NCBI RefSeq assembly: GCF_003385115.1
Contig: NZ_QUNI01000003.1
Span: forward strand, 434,001-498,000
Origin: Flavobacterium aquicola
Lineage (GTDB): Bacteria > Bacteroidota > Bacteroidia > Flavobacteriales > Flavobacteriaceae
Direction: 5' to 3'
Length of the DNA: 64,000 nucleotides
The notes under the pieces were generated by a model, which was not told where the DNA came from, made no database searches, and worked only from the letters and a program-made list of their open reading frames with translations. Positions 18,963 to 27,557 of this stretch are shown one piece after another. The position numbers were made by a program, and so were the translations under genes. Position 1 is the stretch's first letter. The number at the start of each line of letters is the position of its first letter.

Positions 18963-19335
18963 TTATAAAGCGTATCTTTTATATTGTAACGATTTTGTTT
19001 GAAAATTTACTAATAAGCCAATTTCCGATTCAGCTAATTTTAAATAATTTAGAACTTGAGCAATATGTTCATTCGTGAATTCTTTTACAGCTTTTACTTC
19101 CAGAATTTATGTCTTCATTTACAATGAAGTCGGCGTAGAACTTATGAGGCAATATTTTACCTTTATATTCAATCGCAAATTCTTTTTCTCTTTCAAATGG
19201 GATGTTATTTTCCTTAAATTCTATTTCTAAAGCATCTTTGTAAATAATTTCAAGTAAACCAGGTCCTAGAGTTCTATGAACTTCCATACAGATTCCAATA
19301 ATATTATAAGTTTCATCTTCCCTGTAACCGTTCAT
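18963..19335 (-). pseudogene. frameshifted GxxExxY protein gene
   Basis: The first 80 codons read as a GxxExxY protein (motif GPGLLEIIYKDAL; LPHKFYADFIV). After ...VNEDI the frame slips by one base and stops at 19069. In the shifted frame the family's normal C-terminus follows without a stop (ILEVKAVKEFTNEHIAQVL and on to QYKRYAL, ending at 18963). The intact length would be about 124 aa, the usual size. GxxExxY proteins are of unknown function; the fold suggests a PD-(D/E)xK-like nuclease. Perfect 19-bp inverted repeats flank the gene. Confidence 0.85.
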
Positions 19336-19351
19336 ACATGTTTATTTTTTA

Positions 19352-19416
19352 GCCACAGATTAAAAATATTAAATGGATTTTAAAAAAAATCTGTGAAAAT
19401 CTTTTTAATCTGTGGC
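19352..19416 (-). repeat. imperfect palindrome containing the right inverted-repeat copy
   Basis: GCCACAGATTAAAAATATT (19352-19370) and AATCTTTTTAATCTGTGGC (19398-19416) pair over 18 of 19 bases, forming a hairpin between miaB and the GxxExxY gene. The second arm is the exact inverse of 18922-18940. Confidence 0.8.
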
Positions 19417-19424
19417 AAACTTTT

Positions 19425-20870
19425 CTAATTCATTTCACTCAATCCCACCGCTTCACCTTTCAGAGTTCCAGAGGTACAGGAAGTAATCTTCACATTTACA
19501 AAATCTCCGATTTTAAAATTCTCTTTCGGGAAAACCACTGTGATACTTTGTGAATTTCGTCCAGAAAACTCTTCTTTAGATTTCTTTGAAACTTTCTCAA
19601 CCAATACTTCAACTGTTTTTCCAATATATTCTTCCGAACGGCTCCAAGCGTGTTTTTGCTGTAAGTCCACAATCTCTTGTAATCTTCTCGCTTTTGTTTC
19701 TTCAGGAACATCATCCTCCATTTTTCTTCCTGCCAAAGTTCCCGGACGCTCCGAATAACTGTACATATAACCAAAATTATATTTTACATATTCCATCAAA
19801 CTCAAAGTATCTTGGTGATCTTCTTCTGTTTCTGTTGGGAAACCTGAAATCATGTCCTGTGAGATAGCACCATCTGGAATAATAGAACGAATTTTATCAA
19901 TAAGAGTCATGTATTCTTCTCTCGTGTGCAGACGGTTCATTTCTTTCAAAATTCTGTTGCTTCCTGATTGAACTGGTAAGTGAATATGCTTGCAGATGTT
20001 TGGGTATTTCGCAATAACATGCAGAATGCTTTCATGCATATCCTGCGGATTTGAAGTCGAAAATCGAATACGCATTTTAGGAAAACCAACCGCAACCATT
20101 TCCAATAACTGGTCAAAATCTACTGCCGTTGCTTTTTGCATTTCGGTTGCATTGACAAAATCCTTTTTCAGTCCGCCACCATACCATAAATAGCTGTCTA
20201 CGTTCTGTCCCAGAAGCGTAATTTCCTTAAATCCTTTATTCCACAAATCCTGAATTTCGTTCATGATACTTTGCGGTTCACGGCTGCGCTCACGTCCGCG
20301 GGTAAAAGGCACCACGCAAAATGTACACATATTATCACAGCCTCTAGTGATAGAAACCAATGCGGTAATTCCGTTGCTCATCAATCGAACAGGAGAAATG
20401 TCACCGTAGGTTTCTTCTTTAGACAATACTACATTTATCGCATCGCGGCCGTCTTCAACTTCACTTAATAAATTAGGTAAATCTTTGTATGCATCTGGGC
20501 CTACAACAAGGTCGACTATTTTTTCTTCGTCAAGAAATTTCTCTTTCAAACGCTCAGCCATACAGCCTAAAACTCCAACTTTCATCTTCGGGTTTGTACG
20601 TTTTACAGCATTGTATTTCTCTAAACGTTTACGAATCGTTTGCTCGGCTTTGTCACGGATAGAGCAGGTGTTTACTAAAACTAAATCAGCTTCTTCCAAA
20701 ACTGAAGTTGTATTATAACCGCCATCCGACAAAATCGATGCTACAATCTCGCTGTCCGAAAAATTCATCGCACAGCCGTAACTTTCTATAAAGAGTTTTT
20801 TGGAATTCTCTGGTTTGTGTTCTAGGACAAGGCTGTTCCCTTGTTTGCTTTCTTCAATTATCTTTTCCAT
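19425..20870 (-). CDS. miaB: tRNA-2-methylthio-N6-dimethylallyladenosine synthase MiaB
   Basis: The 481-residue radical-SAM methylthiotransferase modifies A37 of tRNAs that read UNN codons. The N-terminal domain carries the three Cys of the second iron-sulfur cluster (YGCAMN, NTCSIRD, LGCMAERL). The SAM cluster motif is CDNMCTFC and the end is a TRAM domain. Length and motifs are complete. A consensus promoter lies just upstream. The enzyme donates sulfur, but it is not linked to the sulfatase region elsewhere in the window. Confidence 0.97.
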   Translation of the reverse strand: MEKIIEESKQGNSLVLEHKPENSKKLFIESYGCAMNFSDSEIVASILSDGGYNTTSVLEEADLVLVNTCSIRDKAEQTIRKRLEKYNAVKRTNPKMKVGVLGCMAERLKEKFLDEEKIVDLVVGPDAYKDLPNLLSEVEDGRDAINVVLSKEETYGDISPVRLMSNGITALVSITRGCDNMCTFCVVPFTRGRERSREPQSIMNEIQDLWNKGFKEITLLGQNVDSYLWYGGGLKKDFVNATEMQKATAVDFDQLLEMVAVGFPKMRIRFSTSNPQDMHESILHVIAKYPNICKHIHLPVQSGSNRILKEMNRLHTREEYMTLIDKIRSIIPDGAISQDMISGFPTETEEDHQDTLSLMEYVKYNFGYMYSYSERPGTLAGRKMEDDVPEETKARRLQEIVDLQQKHAWSRSEEYIGKTVEVLVEKVSKKSKEEFSGRNSQSITVVFPKENFKIGDFVNVKITSCTSGTLKGEAVGLSEMN

Positions 20871-20887
20871 AAGGCATTTTCAAACCG

Positions 20888-20919
20888 CAAATATAAGGCA
20901 AAAACGATGATTATGACAA
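20888..20919 (-). promoter_or_regulatory. promoter of miaB
   Basis: On the minus strand TTG is followed after 21 nt by TATATTTG, ending about 18 nt before the miaB ATG. Confidence 0.65.
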
Positions 20920-21098
20920 GATGTCAGCCTAAGAATTAACAAAAAAATGTAAAGAGAAAATAGAATAAAGAAAATAGAACAAGGGGTTAAGAATAAGAAT
21001 TACTAATCGTTACACACATCATATGTCAAAATTCTGAAAATTGAGAATTTTATTTTTCAGATAATAATTTATGCAGTATATTTCGACAAAATATAATA

Positions 21099-23018
21099 AT
21101 GAAATTTTCCTCCAAAAAAACACTGTTTATTTTTCTTTTTAGTATCACACTATTTGGACAAAAAAACATAGAACCTACCTTAGAAGATATCAGTTCGGCT
21201 AAAACCCTTAGGGCAAAATATGACAAAGACGATATTGCCATTTTAGAAAGCACCGAGAACATTTCTTTTGATTTGAATAAAGCCAAAACAAAAGTACAGG
21301 TCAAAAACTCCATCAAGGAACTTTTGATGAACATTAATCATAGAGCCGACATCAATAAATATGAGTTCTATGACAGTGAATCAAAAATCGAATCTTTCAG
21401 TTTAAAATACCGAAATCAGAAAGAAGCTTATTTTCCTGTAAAGGATGAGTTCTATAAAGATGATGACTTGTTTTATAACGATGCCAAAGTAATGTATATG
21501 ACTGTCGATTTTCCGGTTCAGGGATATACTTATAATTATTCGCTTGAAAAAAAATATGAGGATGTTAAATATTTTACTTCATTGTATTTTAATGACGAGT
21601 ATCCGGTTATCAAGAAAACGATAAATATTACAGTTCCTAATTGGCTGAACTTAGAACTCAAAGAATTCAATTTTGAGGCCGGTTCCATAGTGAAAACCGC
21701 TGTTCCCAATCCAGCTAACAGCACGACTACTTATACGTATACTGTGAGCAACATGCCTGCTTTTACAAAGGAAGAAAATACTCCAGGAAAAAGTTATTTG
21801 TATCCGCACATTTTATTAATTGCTAAGTCTTTTAAAAATAAAGAGACTGTGACGCCACTGTTCAATTCTACCGCTGATCTTTATAAATGGTATAAGTCAT
21901 TGATCGATATGATGAAGGACGATCCAAATGTCATGAAGGAAAAAGTAAAAGAATTGACTGCCAATGCCAAAACTGACGAGGAAAAAATAAAAAATATTTA
22001 CTACTGGGTTCAGGACAACATCAGATACATTGCTTTTGAAGACGGAATTGCAGGTTTCAAGCCTGATGAATCTAATAATGTTTTTGAAAAAAGATATGGT
22101 GACTGCAAAGGAATGGCTAATTTGAATAAGCAGATGCTAAAACTGGCAGGTTTTGATGCCCGATTGACCTGGATTGGGACAAAACATATTGCTTATGATT
22201 ATTCCACGCCTTCGGTTGCGGTTGATAATCATATGATATGCACTTTGTTTTATAAAGGAAAAAAGTATTTTATAGACGGAACCGAAAAGTACAATTCGCT
22301 TGGTGAATATGCCGAACGGATTCAAGGCAAAGAAGTAATGATCGAAAACGGAGATGATTTTATAATTGAAAAAATTCCTTTATCGACGAGCGAAGCAAAC
22401 AAAGAAGCTTTTACAGTTAAATTGAAAATCGATGGCGAAAAATTAGTTGGTACCAGTCATAAAGAATTTGTTGGAGAAAGCCGGACACAGTTTTTGGACA
22501 TTTACCAATCTTTTCAAAACAATGATAAAAAAGAGACCTTAGAGCGTTATTTGTCCAAAAGTGATAAGAACATTGAAGTCAGCGCCATCAAAACTTCGGA
22601 TTTAAAAAATAGAGATCAAAAGTTAACGCTCGATTATAATGTGTCAGTTTCTAATAAAGTTTCGGGTTTTGAAAATGAAATTTATGTTGACTTGGAATAT
22701 ATGAATGAATATAAACTGTTTGATTTAAAAGACCGAAAAACAGATTACCAGTTTAGATATAAAACGGATTATGAATCGAATGTAACATTAGAAGTTCCAA
22801 AAGGATATAAAGTAACAAAGCTGCCAGAGAATTTAAGTATTCAGGAAAAGGATTTTTCAGTACAGATAACATTCCAGCAAATTGGAAATTCCATTGTGTA
22901 CAAAAAGGTGTTTAATTTTAAAAATGCAGTCATAAAAGTGAGTGACATTACCAAATGGAATAACTTCAATAAAAAATTAAATGCTATTTACAATCAGCAA
23001 ATTACACTTGTAAAATAA
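21099..23018 (+). CDS. secreted DUF3857/transglutaminase-like protein with intact triad
   Basis: The 639-residue product has a signal peptide (KKTLFIFLFSITLFGQ), an N-terminal DUF3857-type beta domain and a transglutaminase core around residues 290-410. The triad is intact: Cys336 in YGDCKGMAN, His378 in VDNHMIC and Asp393 in YFIDGTEK. A C-terminal beta-rich region follows. Such proteins are probably periplasmic cysteine peptidases or acyl-transferases of unknown substrate. It lies 29 nt upstream of a larger paralogue whose triad is lost, so the two may form a complex. Confidence 0.85.
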   Translation: MKFSSKKTLFIFLFSITLFGQKNIEPTLEDISSAKTLRAKYDKDDIAILESTENISFDLNKAKTKVQVKNSIKELLMNINHRADINKYEFYDSESKIESFSLKYRNQKEAYFPVKDEFYKDDDLFYNDAKVMYMTVDFPVQGYTYNYSLEKKYEDVKYFTSLYFNDEYPVIKKTINITVPNWLNLELKEFNFEAGSIVKTAVPNPANSTTTYTYTVSNMPAFTKEENTPGKSYLYPHILLIAKSFKNKETVTPLFNSTADLYKWYKSLIDMMKDDPNVMKEKVKELTANAKTDEEKIKNIYYWVQDNIRYIAFEDGIAGFKPDESNNVFEKRYGDCKGMANLNKQMLKLAGFDARLTWIGTKHIAYDYSTPSVAVDNHMICTLFYKGKKYFIDGTEKYNSLGEYAERIQGKEVMIENGDDFIIEKIPLSTSEANKEAFTVKLKIDGEKLVGTSHKEFVGESRTQFLDIYQSFQNNDKKETLERYLSKSDKNIEVSAIKTSDLKNRDQKLTLDYNVSVSNKVSGFENEIYVDLEYMNEYKLFDLKDRKTDYQFRYKTDYESNVTLEVPKGYKVTKLPENLSIQEKDFSVQITFQQIGNSIVYKKVFNFKNAVIKVSDITKWNNFNKKLNAIYNQQITLVK

Positions 23019-23047
23019 TAAGCTTACTATAAAATAACAAACCTACT

Positions 23048-25201
23048 ATGAAAATTAAATTACTTTTACTTTTTACTCTAATCTGCTCGGCAATTTATTC
23101 TCAAGACAAGAATGAAATAAGGGAAATGTTTTGGGGTAAATCTGATATTTATAAAAACGAAACCAATACTCCAGAGAAATGGAAAAACGAATCGGCGGTC
23201 GTAATTTATAAATATGAATATTATAATTACAAAAACTCTGGGTCCAGTGTGGTTTACACTTCTGCAATTAGAAAAAGGCTAAAACTCCAGGATCAAGCCG
23301 CAGTAAAGGAATTTTCGGAATTTTCATTTAATGATAAGTTCTATTCAAAACTGGGTTATTCTCACAAAAAAGGGAGCGTTTTTTTTGGTGTGAAAATCAT
23401 CAAACAAAACGGAAAGGAAATTGAAGTAGATGTGGAAAAGGAAGCAAAAAAGCTGGATGATGAGAAAAAAATAGCCATTACCAATTTGGAAATTGGCGAT
23501 ATCTTAGATTACTATTTCTACAGTCTTGAGCCTTTTGTGGCCACTTATAAAACATTTAATGCTGTCGAAAATACTTTGGGCGATGTTTATCCGGTTATGA
23601 ATAAGAAGATTTCTCTTATTGCAGAGAATGATTTCTATGTAAATCTAAACAGTTATAATGGTGCTCCAAAATTTAAGGAAATTATAGGAAAGAAGAAATA
23701 TATTAAGGAATATGTATTGGAAGCCAAAGACATTGAAAAAAATGATTTTCCAAGATGGTTTTATCCATTTGTAGAATTACCCTGCTATAAATTTCAGATT
23801 TATTTTGCCAGAAATGGCGGGTTTGCCAGTTACAAATGGGCTGATGTCTTTTTGCCGGAGGAAGATACTTATTTGAAACAAACAGTCAGCAAAGATGATA
23901 TTTTTAAATATTACAAAGAAAAATATTCGGCATCTGGAGAGTTAAAACCAGTAGATGTTTTTCTGAAAGGCAAAAAATTTGACAGTGATGAAGATAAAAT
24001 AAGAGCGGTTTACAATTTTGCAAGACACAGTTTTTACACACAGTATATTGAAGCAGCAATCATTGAAGATGCAAATATTTTTTATCCTTTCGGTTTGTTT
24101 AAAGATGAGGTTTATTTATCCAGTCAGCAGAGGTTTATTCAGTATTTTATGCTTTTTCTTAAAGACAATAAAATTGATTACGATATTGTTTTGGGAACCG
24201 GTAGGGAAAATGGCGCATTAGAAGATTTGCTTATCCGTGAAAACGTGAAGGTATTGGTGAGAGTAAATACCAAAACACCTATTTATTTGGAGTATTTTGA
24301 TTCTTTTACTGATGCAGGAAGTTTTGACCCTAGTCTGGAAAACACAAAAGCTTACATATTAGAAATAGAAAAAAATAAAAAGATCACAAAGGCCGATTTT
24401 ACCACTTTACCATCAACAACTGCAGATGATAATGTGACTAAGGTAGTTTCTGAAGTTTCATTAAATGGAGATTTTTCTGCTTTGAACGTAAAAAGAAATT
24501 CATCTTTTTTTGGTCATTTTAAAAAGGATGAGCAGAATGAAAAGGTGAAGTTTTATGATTTTCTTGATGAAGATTATTCGAAGTACGGAACAGAAAGAAT
24601 TTTGGATAGAGTAGGGAGCAAAAAGAAACAATTACAATACAAAAAGGAATTTGATGCCTTAGTTAATAAGGTAAAAGATAAAAATAAGGAAGCTTATAAA
24701 AAGTCTCTTTCAGAAGAGTTTGAATTTGAAATTGAAGATCCAATACTGAAAGTTATTAATACTGGAAGATTTGGAGACAAAACTCCTTTGGTTTGTGAGG
24801 AAGAATTTGCCATAAAAAACAATTTGCTCAAAAAAGCTGGAAGCAACTATATTGTTGAGATTGGAAAAATATTGACAAACCAAATTGAAATTGACAAGAA
24901 AGAATTGGAACGTAAGAACAATGTTTATATGCCTTTTCCAAGAAGATTTGAAAATCAGATAGTTTTTGAAATTCCAAAAGGATATTCTGTTTCGGGAATA
25001 GATAAATTGAATAAGAATGTAACCAATACAACTGGTAAATTTACTAGTAAGGCTGTTGTAAAAGGAGATAAGCTAATTATAGATGTTGTAAAACAGTATG
25101 ATAATTATTATGAATCCAACAGTAATTGGAGTAAAATCATTTCGTTTCTAGAGTCTGCCTATCAGTTCTCTCAGGAAAAGATTCTGTTAAAGAAAATTTA
25201 A
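23048..25201 (+). CDS. secreted DUF3857-type paralogue, transglutaminase core degenerate
   Basis: The 717-residue product has a signal peptide (MKIKLLLLFTLICSAIYSQ) and the same domain order as the preceding gene (DEDKIRAVYNFARHSFYTQYIE corresponds to DEEKIKNIYYWVQDNIRYI). Where the active protein has GDCKG, this one reads VYLSSQQRFIQYF, with no Cys. The His and Asp environments are also not conserved. It is therefore probably a non-catalytic partner. A terminator follows, so the pair forms one operon. Confidence 0.8.
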   Translation: MKIKLLLLFTLICSAIYSQDKNEIREMFWGKSDIYKNETNTPEKWKNESAVVIYKYEYYNYKNSGSSVVYTSAIRKRLKLQDQAAVKEFSEFSFNDKFYSKLGYSHKKGSVFFGVKIIKQNGKEIEVDVEKEAKKLDDEKKIAITNLEIGDILDYYFYSLEPFVATYKTFNAVENTLGDVYPVMNKKISLIAENDFYVNLNSYNGAPKFKEIIGKKKYIKEYVLEAKDIEKNDFPRWFYPFVELPCYKFQIYFARNGGFASYKWADVFLPEEDTYLKQTVSKDDIFKYYKEKYSASGELKPVDVFLKGKKFDSDEDKIRAVYNFARHSFYTQYIEAAIIEDANIFYPFGLFKDEVYLSSQQRFIQYFMLFLKDNKIDYDIVLGTGRENGALEDLLIRENVKVLVRVNTKTPIYLEYFDSFTDAGSFDPSLENTKAYILEIEKNKKITKADFTTLPSTTADDNVTKVVSEVSLNGDFSALNVKRNSSFFGHFKKDEQNEKVKFYDFLDEDYSKYGTERILDRVGSKKKQLQYKKEFDALVNKVKDKNKEAYKKSLSEEFEFEIEDPILKVINTGRFGDKTPLVCEEEFAIKNNLLKKAGSNYIVEIGKILTNQIEIDKKELERKNNVYMPFPRRFENQIVFEIPKGYSVSGIDKLNKNVTNTTGKFTSKAVVKGDKLIIDVVKQYDNYYESNSNWSKIISFLESAYQFSQEKILLKKI

Positions 25202-25225
25202 GTTTATACGGTCAGATAATTTAGT

Positions 25226-25251
25226 AAAAGCCTCAATTTATTGGGGCTTTT
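25226..25251. terminator. bidirectional terminator between the DUF3857 pair and glpD
   Basis: AAAAGCCTCAA pairs with TTGGGGCTTTT (one G-T pair) around a 4-nt loop, with T-runs on each strand between convergent genes. Confidence 0.85.
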
Positions 25252-25291
25252 AATTTTTAAACAAGACTTTCTGTTAGGTAATTAGGGTTAA

Positions 25292-26872
25292 TTAAACCCG
25301 AAATTCTTTCAATAAAAACCCATTTGCCAGAGTCTTAAATTGGGCTAATTGATTTTGAATCCAATTTTCATCATGACCTAATTCTTCTGCTAATAAATAC
25401 GCCACTTTATTTGAGCATTCAATTGAGGCTCGTGCATCCAAAAACAGCAGACGCACACGTCTAGCCAAAACGTCCTCAATCGTTGCTGCCATCTCATTTC
25501 GAATAGCCCAGACCACTTCGGCTAAGGTGTGATCATAGTTAGGGTGAAGGTTTTGTTTGAGTGCTGGTTCGCTTTTCTGCAATTGAAGAATAGCTGAGGC
25601 ATCCGTACCATAAACTGATAGATGATTTTTAAAATCGGTTACACGGTTTTTGCTATTTCCATGAATGTGCAGATTTTTGGTTTTGCATTTACGTTTTGGT
25701 AATTTGTGTACTTCTATTGTTTTGTCTATAATATCTTCAGCAATTTTTCGATAAGTGGTCCATTTACCGCCAGTGATAGTGATTAATCCAGTTTTAGAAA
25801 CTATAATTTTATGGCTTCTGGAAACTTCTTTAGTGTTTTGCCCTTTTTTTTCGGGTGCGACCAAAGGTCTTAATCCTGCAAAAACAGAAAGAACATCAGC
25901 CCTTGTTGGTTTTTTTGTTAAATATCGTTGTGATGTTTCCAGTACAAATGTAATTTCTTCTTCTAAAGCTATTGGTTCAAAATCTGATTTTTTGACCAAG
26001 GTATCGGTAGTTCCAACTACAATTTTATCATGCCATGGTACTGCAAAAAGAACTCTTCCGTCACTCGTTTTCGGAATCATTAAAGCATGGTCACCAGATA
26101 AAAATGATTTGTCAAATACTAAATGGATGCCCTGACTAGGAACAATATACTTTTTGTACACAGTATCGTTCATTTTCATGATTGCATTAGTAAAAACGCC
26201 CGTTGCATTAATTACAGCTTTTCCTTTAATTATATATTCTTTTTGAGTTTCCTGATCGATAGCTATAATGCCAATGATTTTGTTTTTGCTGTCTTTTAAT
26301 AGTTCACTAACCTTAAAATGATTGAGGACACAAGCTCCTTTTTCTATTGCAGTCTGCGCGAGATTAATTGCCAGTCGAGAGTCGTCAAACTGACCATCGT
26401 GATAGAGTACACCGCTTCGCAGGCCTTTTTGTTCTATCGACGGCAGCTGTTCTATTGTTTTTTGTTTGGATAAATATTTTGAAGTCCCAAGACTTAAGTC
26501 GCCTGCTAAATGGTCATAGAATTTTAATCCCAAAGTATAAAATATACCGCCCCACCAGTTGTAATTTGGAATTATAAACGATTCATTTTTCGCGAGATGT
26601 CTGGCGTTTTTCATCATCAACCCCCTTTCTTTCAGAGCTTCTATAACCAAGGCTAGATTTCCTTGTTCCAGATAGCGAACACCTCCATGAATTAATTTGG
26701 TGCTGCGGCTTGAAGTTCCTTTTGCAAAATCTATTGCTTCCAGAAGTATTGTTTTAAAACCTCTGCTGGCAGCATCAACAGCTGTGCCTAGTCCATTTGC
26801 ACCTCCGCCAATAATTATGATGTCCCAAGTTACTTCTTCCGCGAGTTTGTTTAGCTGTTCCTTTCGATTCAT
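25292..26872 (-). CDS. glpD: aerobic glycerol-3-phosphate dehydrogenase (FAD)
   Basis: The 526-residue flavoprotein oxidises glycerol-3-phosphate to dihydroxyacetone phosphate and feeds electrons to quinones. The FAD-binding motif IIIGGGANGLGTAVDAASRG lies near the N-terminus, with GTSSRSTKLIHGGVRYLEQG and FAVPWHDKIVVGTTDT further on. The C-terminal DAO_C domain (EMAATIEDVLARRVRLLFLD) is complete. It stands alone; no glpK or glpF is adjacent. Confidence 0.95.
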   Translation of the reverse strand: MNRKEQLNKLAEEVTWDIIIIGGGANGLGTAVDAASRGFKTILLEAIDFAKGTSSRSTKLIHGGVRYLEQGNLALVIEALKERGLMMKNARHLAKNESFIIPNYNWWGGIFYTLGLKFYDHLAGDLSLGTSKYLSKQKTIEQLPSIEQKGLRSGVLYHDGQFDDSRLAINLAQTAIEKGACVLNHFKVSELLKDSKNKIIGIIAIDQETQKEYIIKGKAVINATGVFTNAIMKMNDTVYKKYIVPSQGIHLVFDKSFLSGDHALMIPKTSDGRVLFAVPWHDKIVVGTTDTLVKKSDFEPIALEEEITFVLETSQRYLTKKPTRADVLSVFAGLRPLVAPEKKGQNTKEVSRSHKIIVSKTGLITITGGKWTTYRKIAEDIIDKTIEVHKLPKRKCKTKNLHIHGNSKNRVTDFKNHLSVYGTDASAILQLQKSEPALKQNLHPNYDHTLAEVVWAIRNEMAATIEDVLARRVRLLFLDARASIECSNKVAYLLAEELGHDENWIQNQLAQFKTLANGFLLKEFRV

Positions 26873-27140
26873 TCTAGTTTTGTGTCAGTTTAGGTTTGGC
26901 TGTTGGTAGTAAATTTAATGAAATAATTAAATGGTTTTGCTTTTGGAAAAACTAATTCTGAATTGGGTATTATATATAGGTATAAAGATTTACCGATTAT
27001 AAATTAAAAATTAGGCCTAAAAAAATATCTGGTGAAACTAATTTTGAAATAAACTATCTAAATTTCTTCAAACACACATGATAATGTAATTACAATAATA
27101 GTTTTTCTATTTGATGTTTTTACAGCAGTGCCTCATGTAG

Positions 27141-27176
27141 GACGTCAGGAACCCCATGCATGGGGTTCTTGACGTC
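27141..27176. repeat. 36-bp near-perfect palindrome
   Basis: The two 18-bp arms match at 17 of 18 positions; the core AACCCCATGCATGGGGTT (27150-27167) is perfect. GACGTC forms both ends. It opens the tandem repeat array. Confidence 0.9.
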
Positions 27177-27345
27177 AAATTTGGCGTTCCAGACGTCAAA
27201 AATGGGGTTGTATAACGCCATGCATAAGGTTCTCGACCTCAAATTTGGCGTTCCAGAGGTCAAAAATGGGGTTGTATAACGCCATGCATTGGGTTCTCGA
27301 CGACAAATTTGACGTTCCAGACCTCAAAAATGGGGGTTATTTCGA
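27164..27345. repeat. three tandem copies of a 64-bp repeat
   Basis: Copies begin with GGTTCT at 27164, 27228 and 27292, exactly 64 bp apart; the third is partial. Each unit divides into segments of about 21 bp that all start with GTT (GTTCTTGACGTCAAATTTGG, GTTCCAGACGTCAAAAATGG, GTTGTATAACGCCATGCATA). A period of 64 and in-frame stops argue against coding. GACGTC/GACGTC in copy 1 becomes GACCTC/GAGGTC in copy 2, a paired change that keeps the stem. Confidence 0.9.
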
Positions 27346-27530
27346 TACAGAATGATATTTTTTAAAAACAAATAGTACAGTTTTCAGTTTGTTATTGTTT
27401 TATAAATATAATTAATGCGTTTATGGCTGTAAGTTGATGAATAATTTGTTTTTGGTACTAAATATTGATTGTTTCTCACATTTAAAGTGCATTTAAAATC
27501 AATGAAAGGCTGATATTTAAAAAAAAAAAT

Positions 27531-27538
27531 TACTTTTG
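27531..27538 (+). promoter_or_regulatory. -7 promoter element of topA
   Basis: TACTTTTG matches TAnnTTTG, 19 nt before the topA ATG. The -33 element is weak. Confidence 0.55.
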
Positions 27539-27557
27539 CGATTCAAACAAAAGCAAA

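Larger units (their letters stand above)
26873..27557. other. 685-bp intergenic region between glpD and topA
   Basis: This long gap between divergent genes holds a near-perfect 36-bp palindrome (27141-27176), a three-copy 64-bp tandem repeat (27164-27345) and the topA promoter element. No plausible reading frame was found. Confidence 0.8.

Noticed and set aside
27141..27340. Protein-coding repeat, since one minus-strand frame reads Asn-Ala-Lys-Phe-Asp-Val-like segments
   Set aside because: The 64-bp period is not a multiple of three and stop codons occur in every frame.
27164..27345. CRISPR array
   Set aside because: The repeats are contiguous 64-bp tandem copies with related internal segments and no unique spacers; no cas genes are near.
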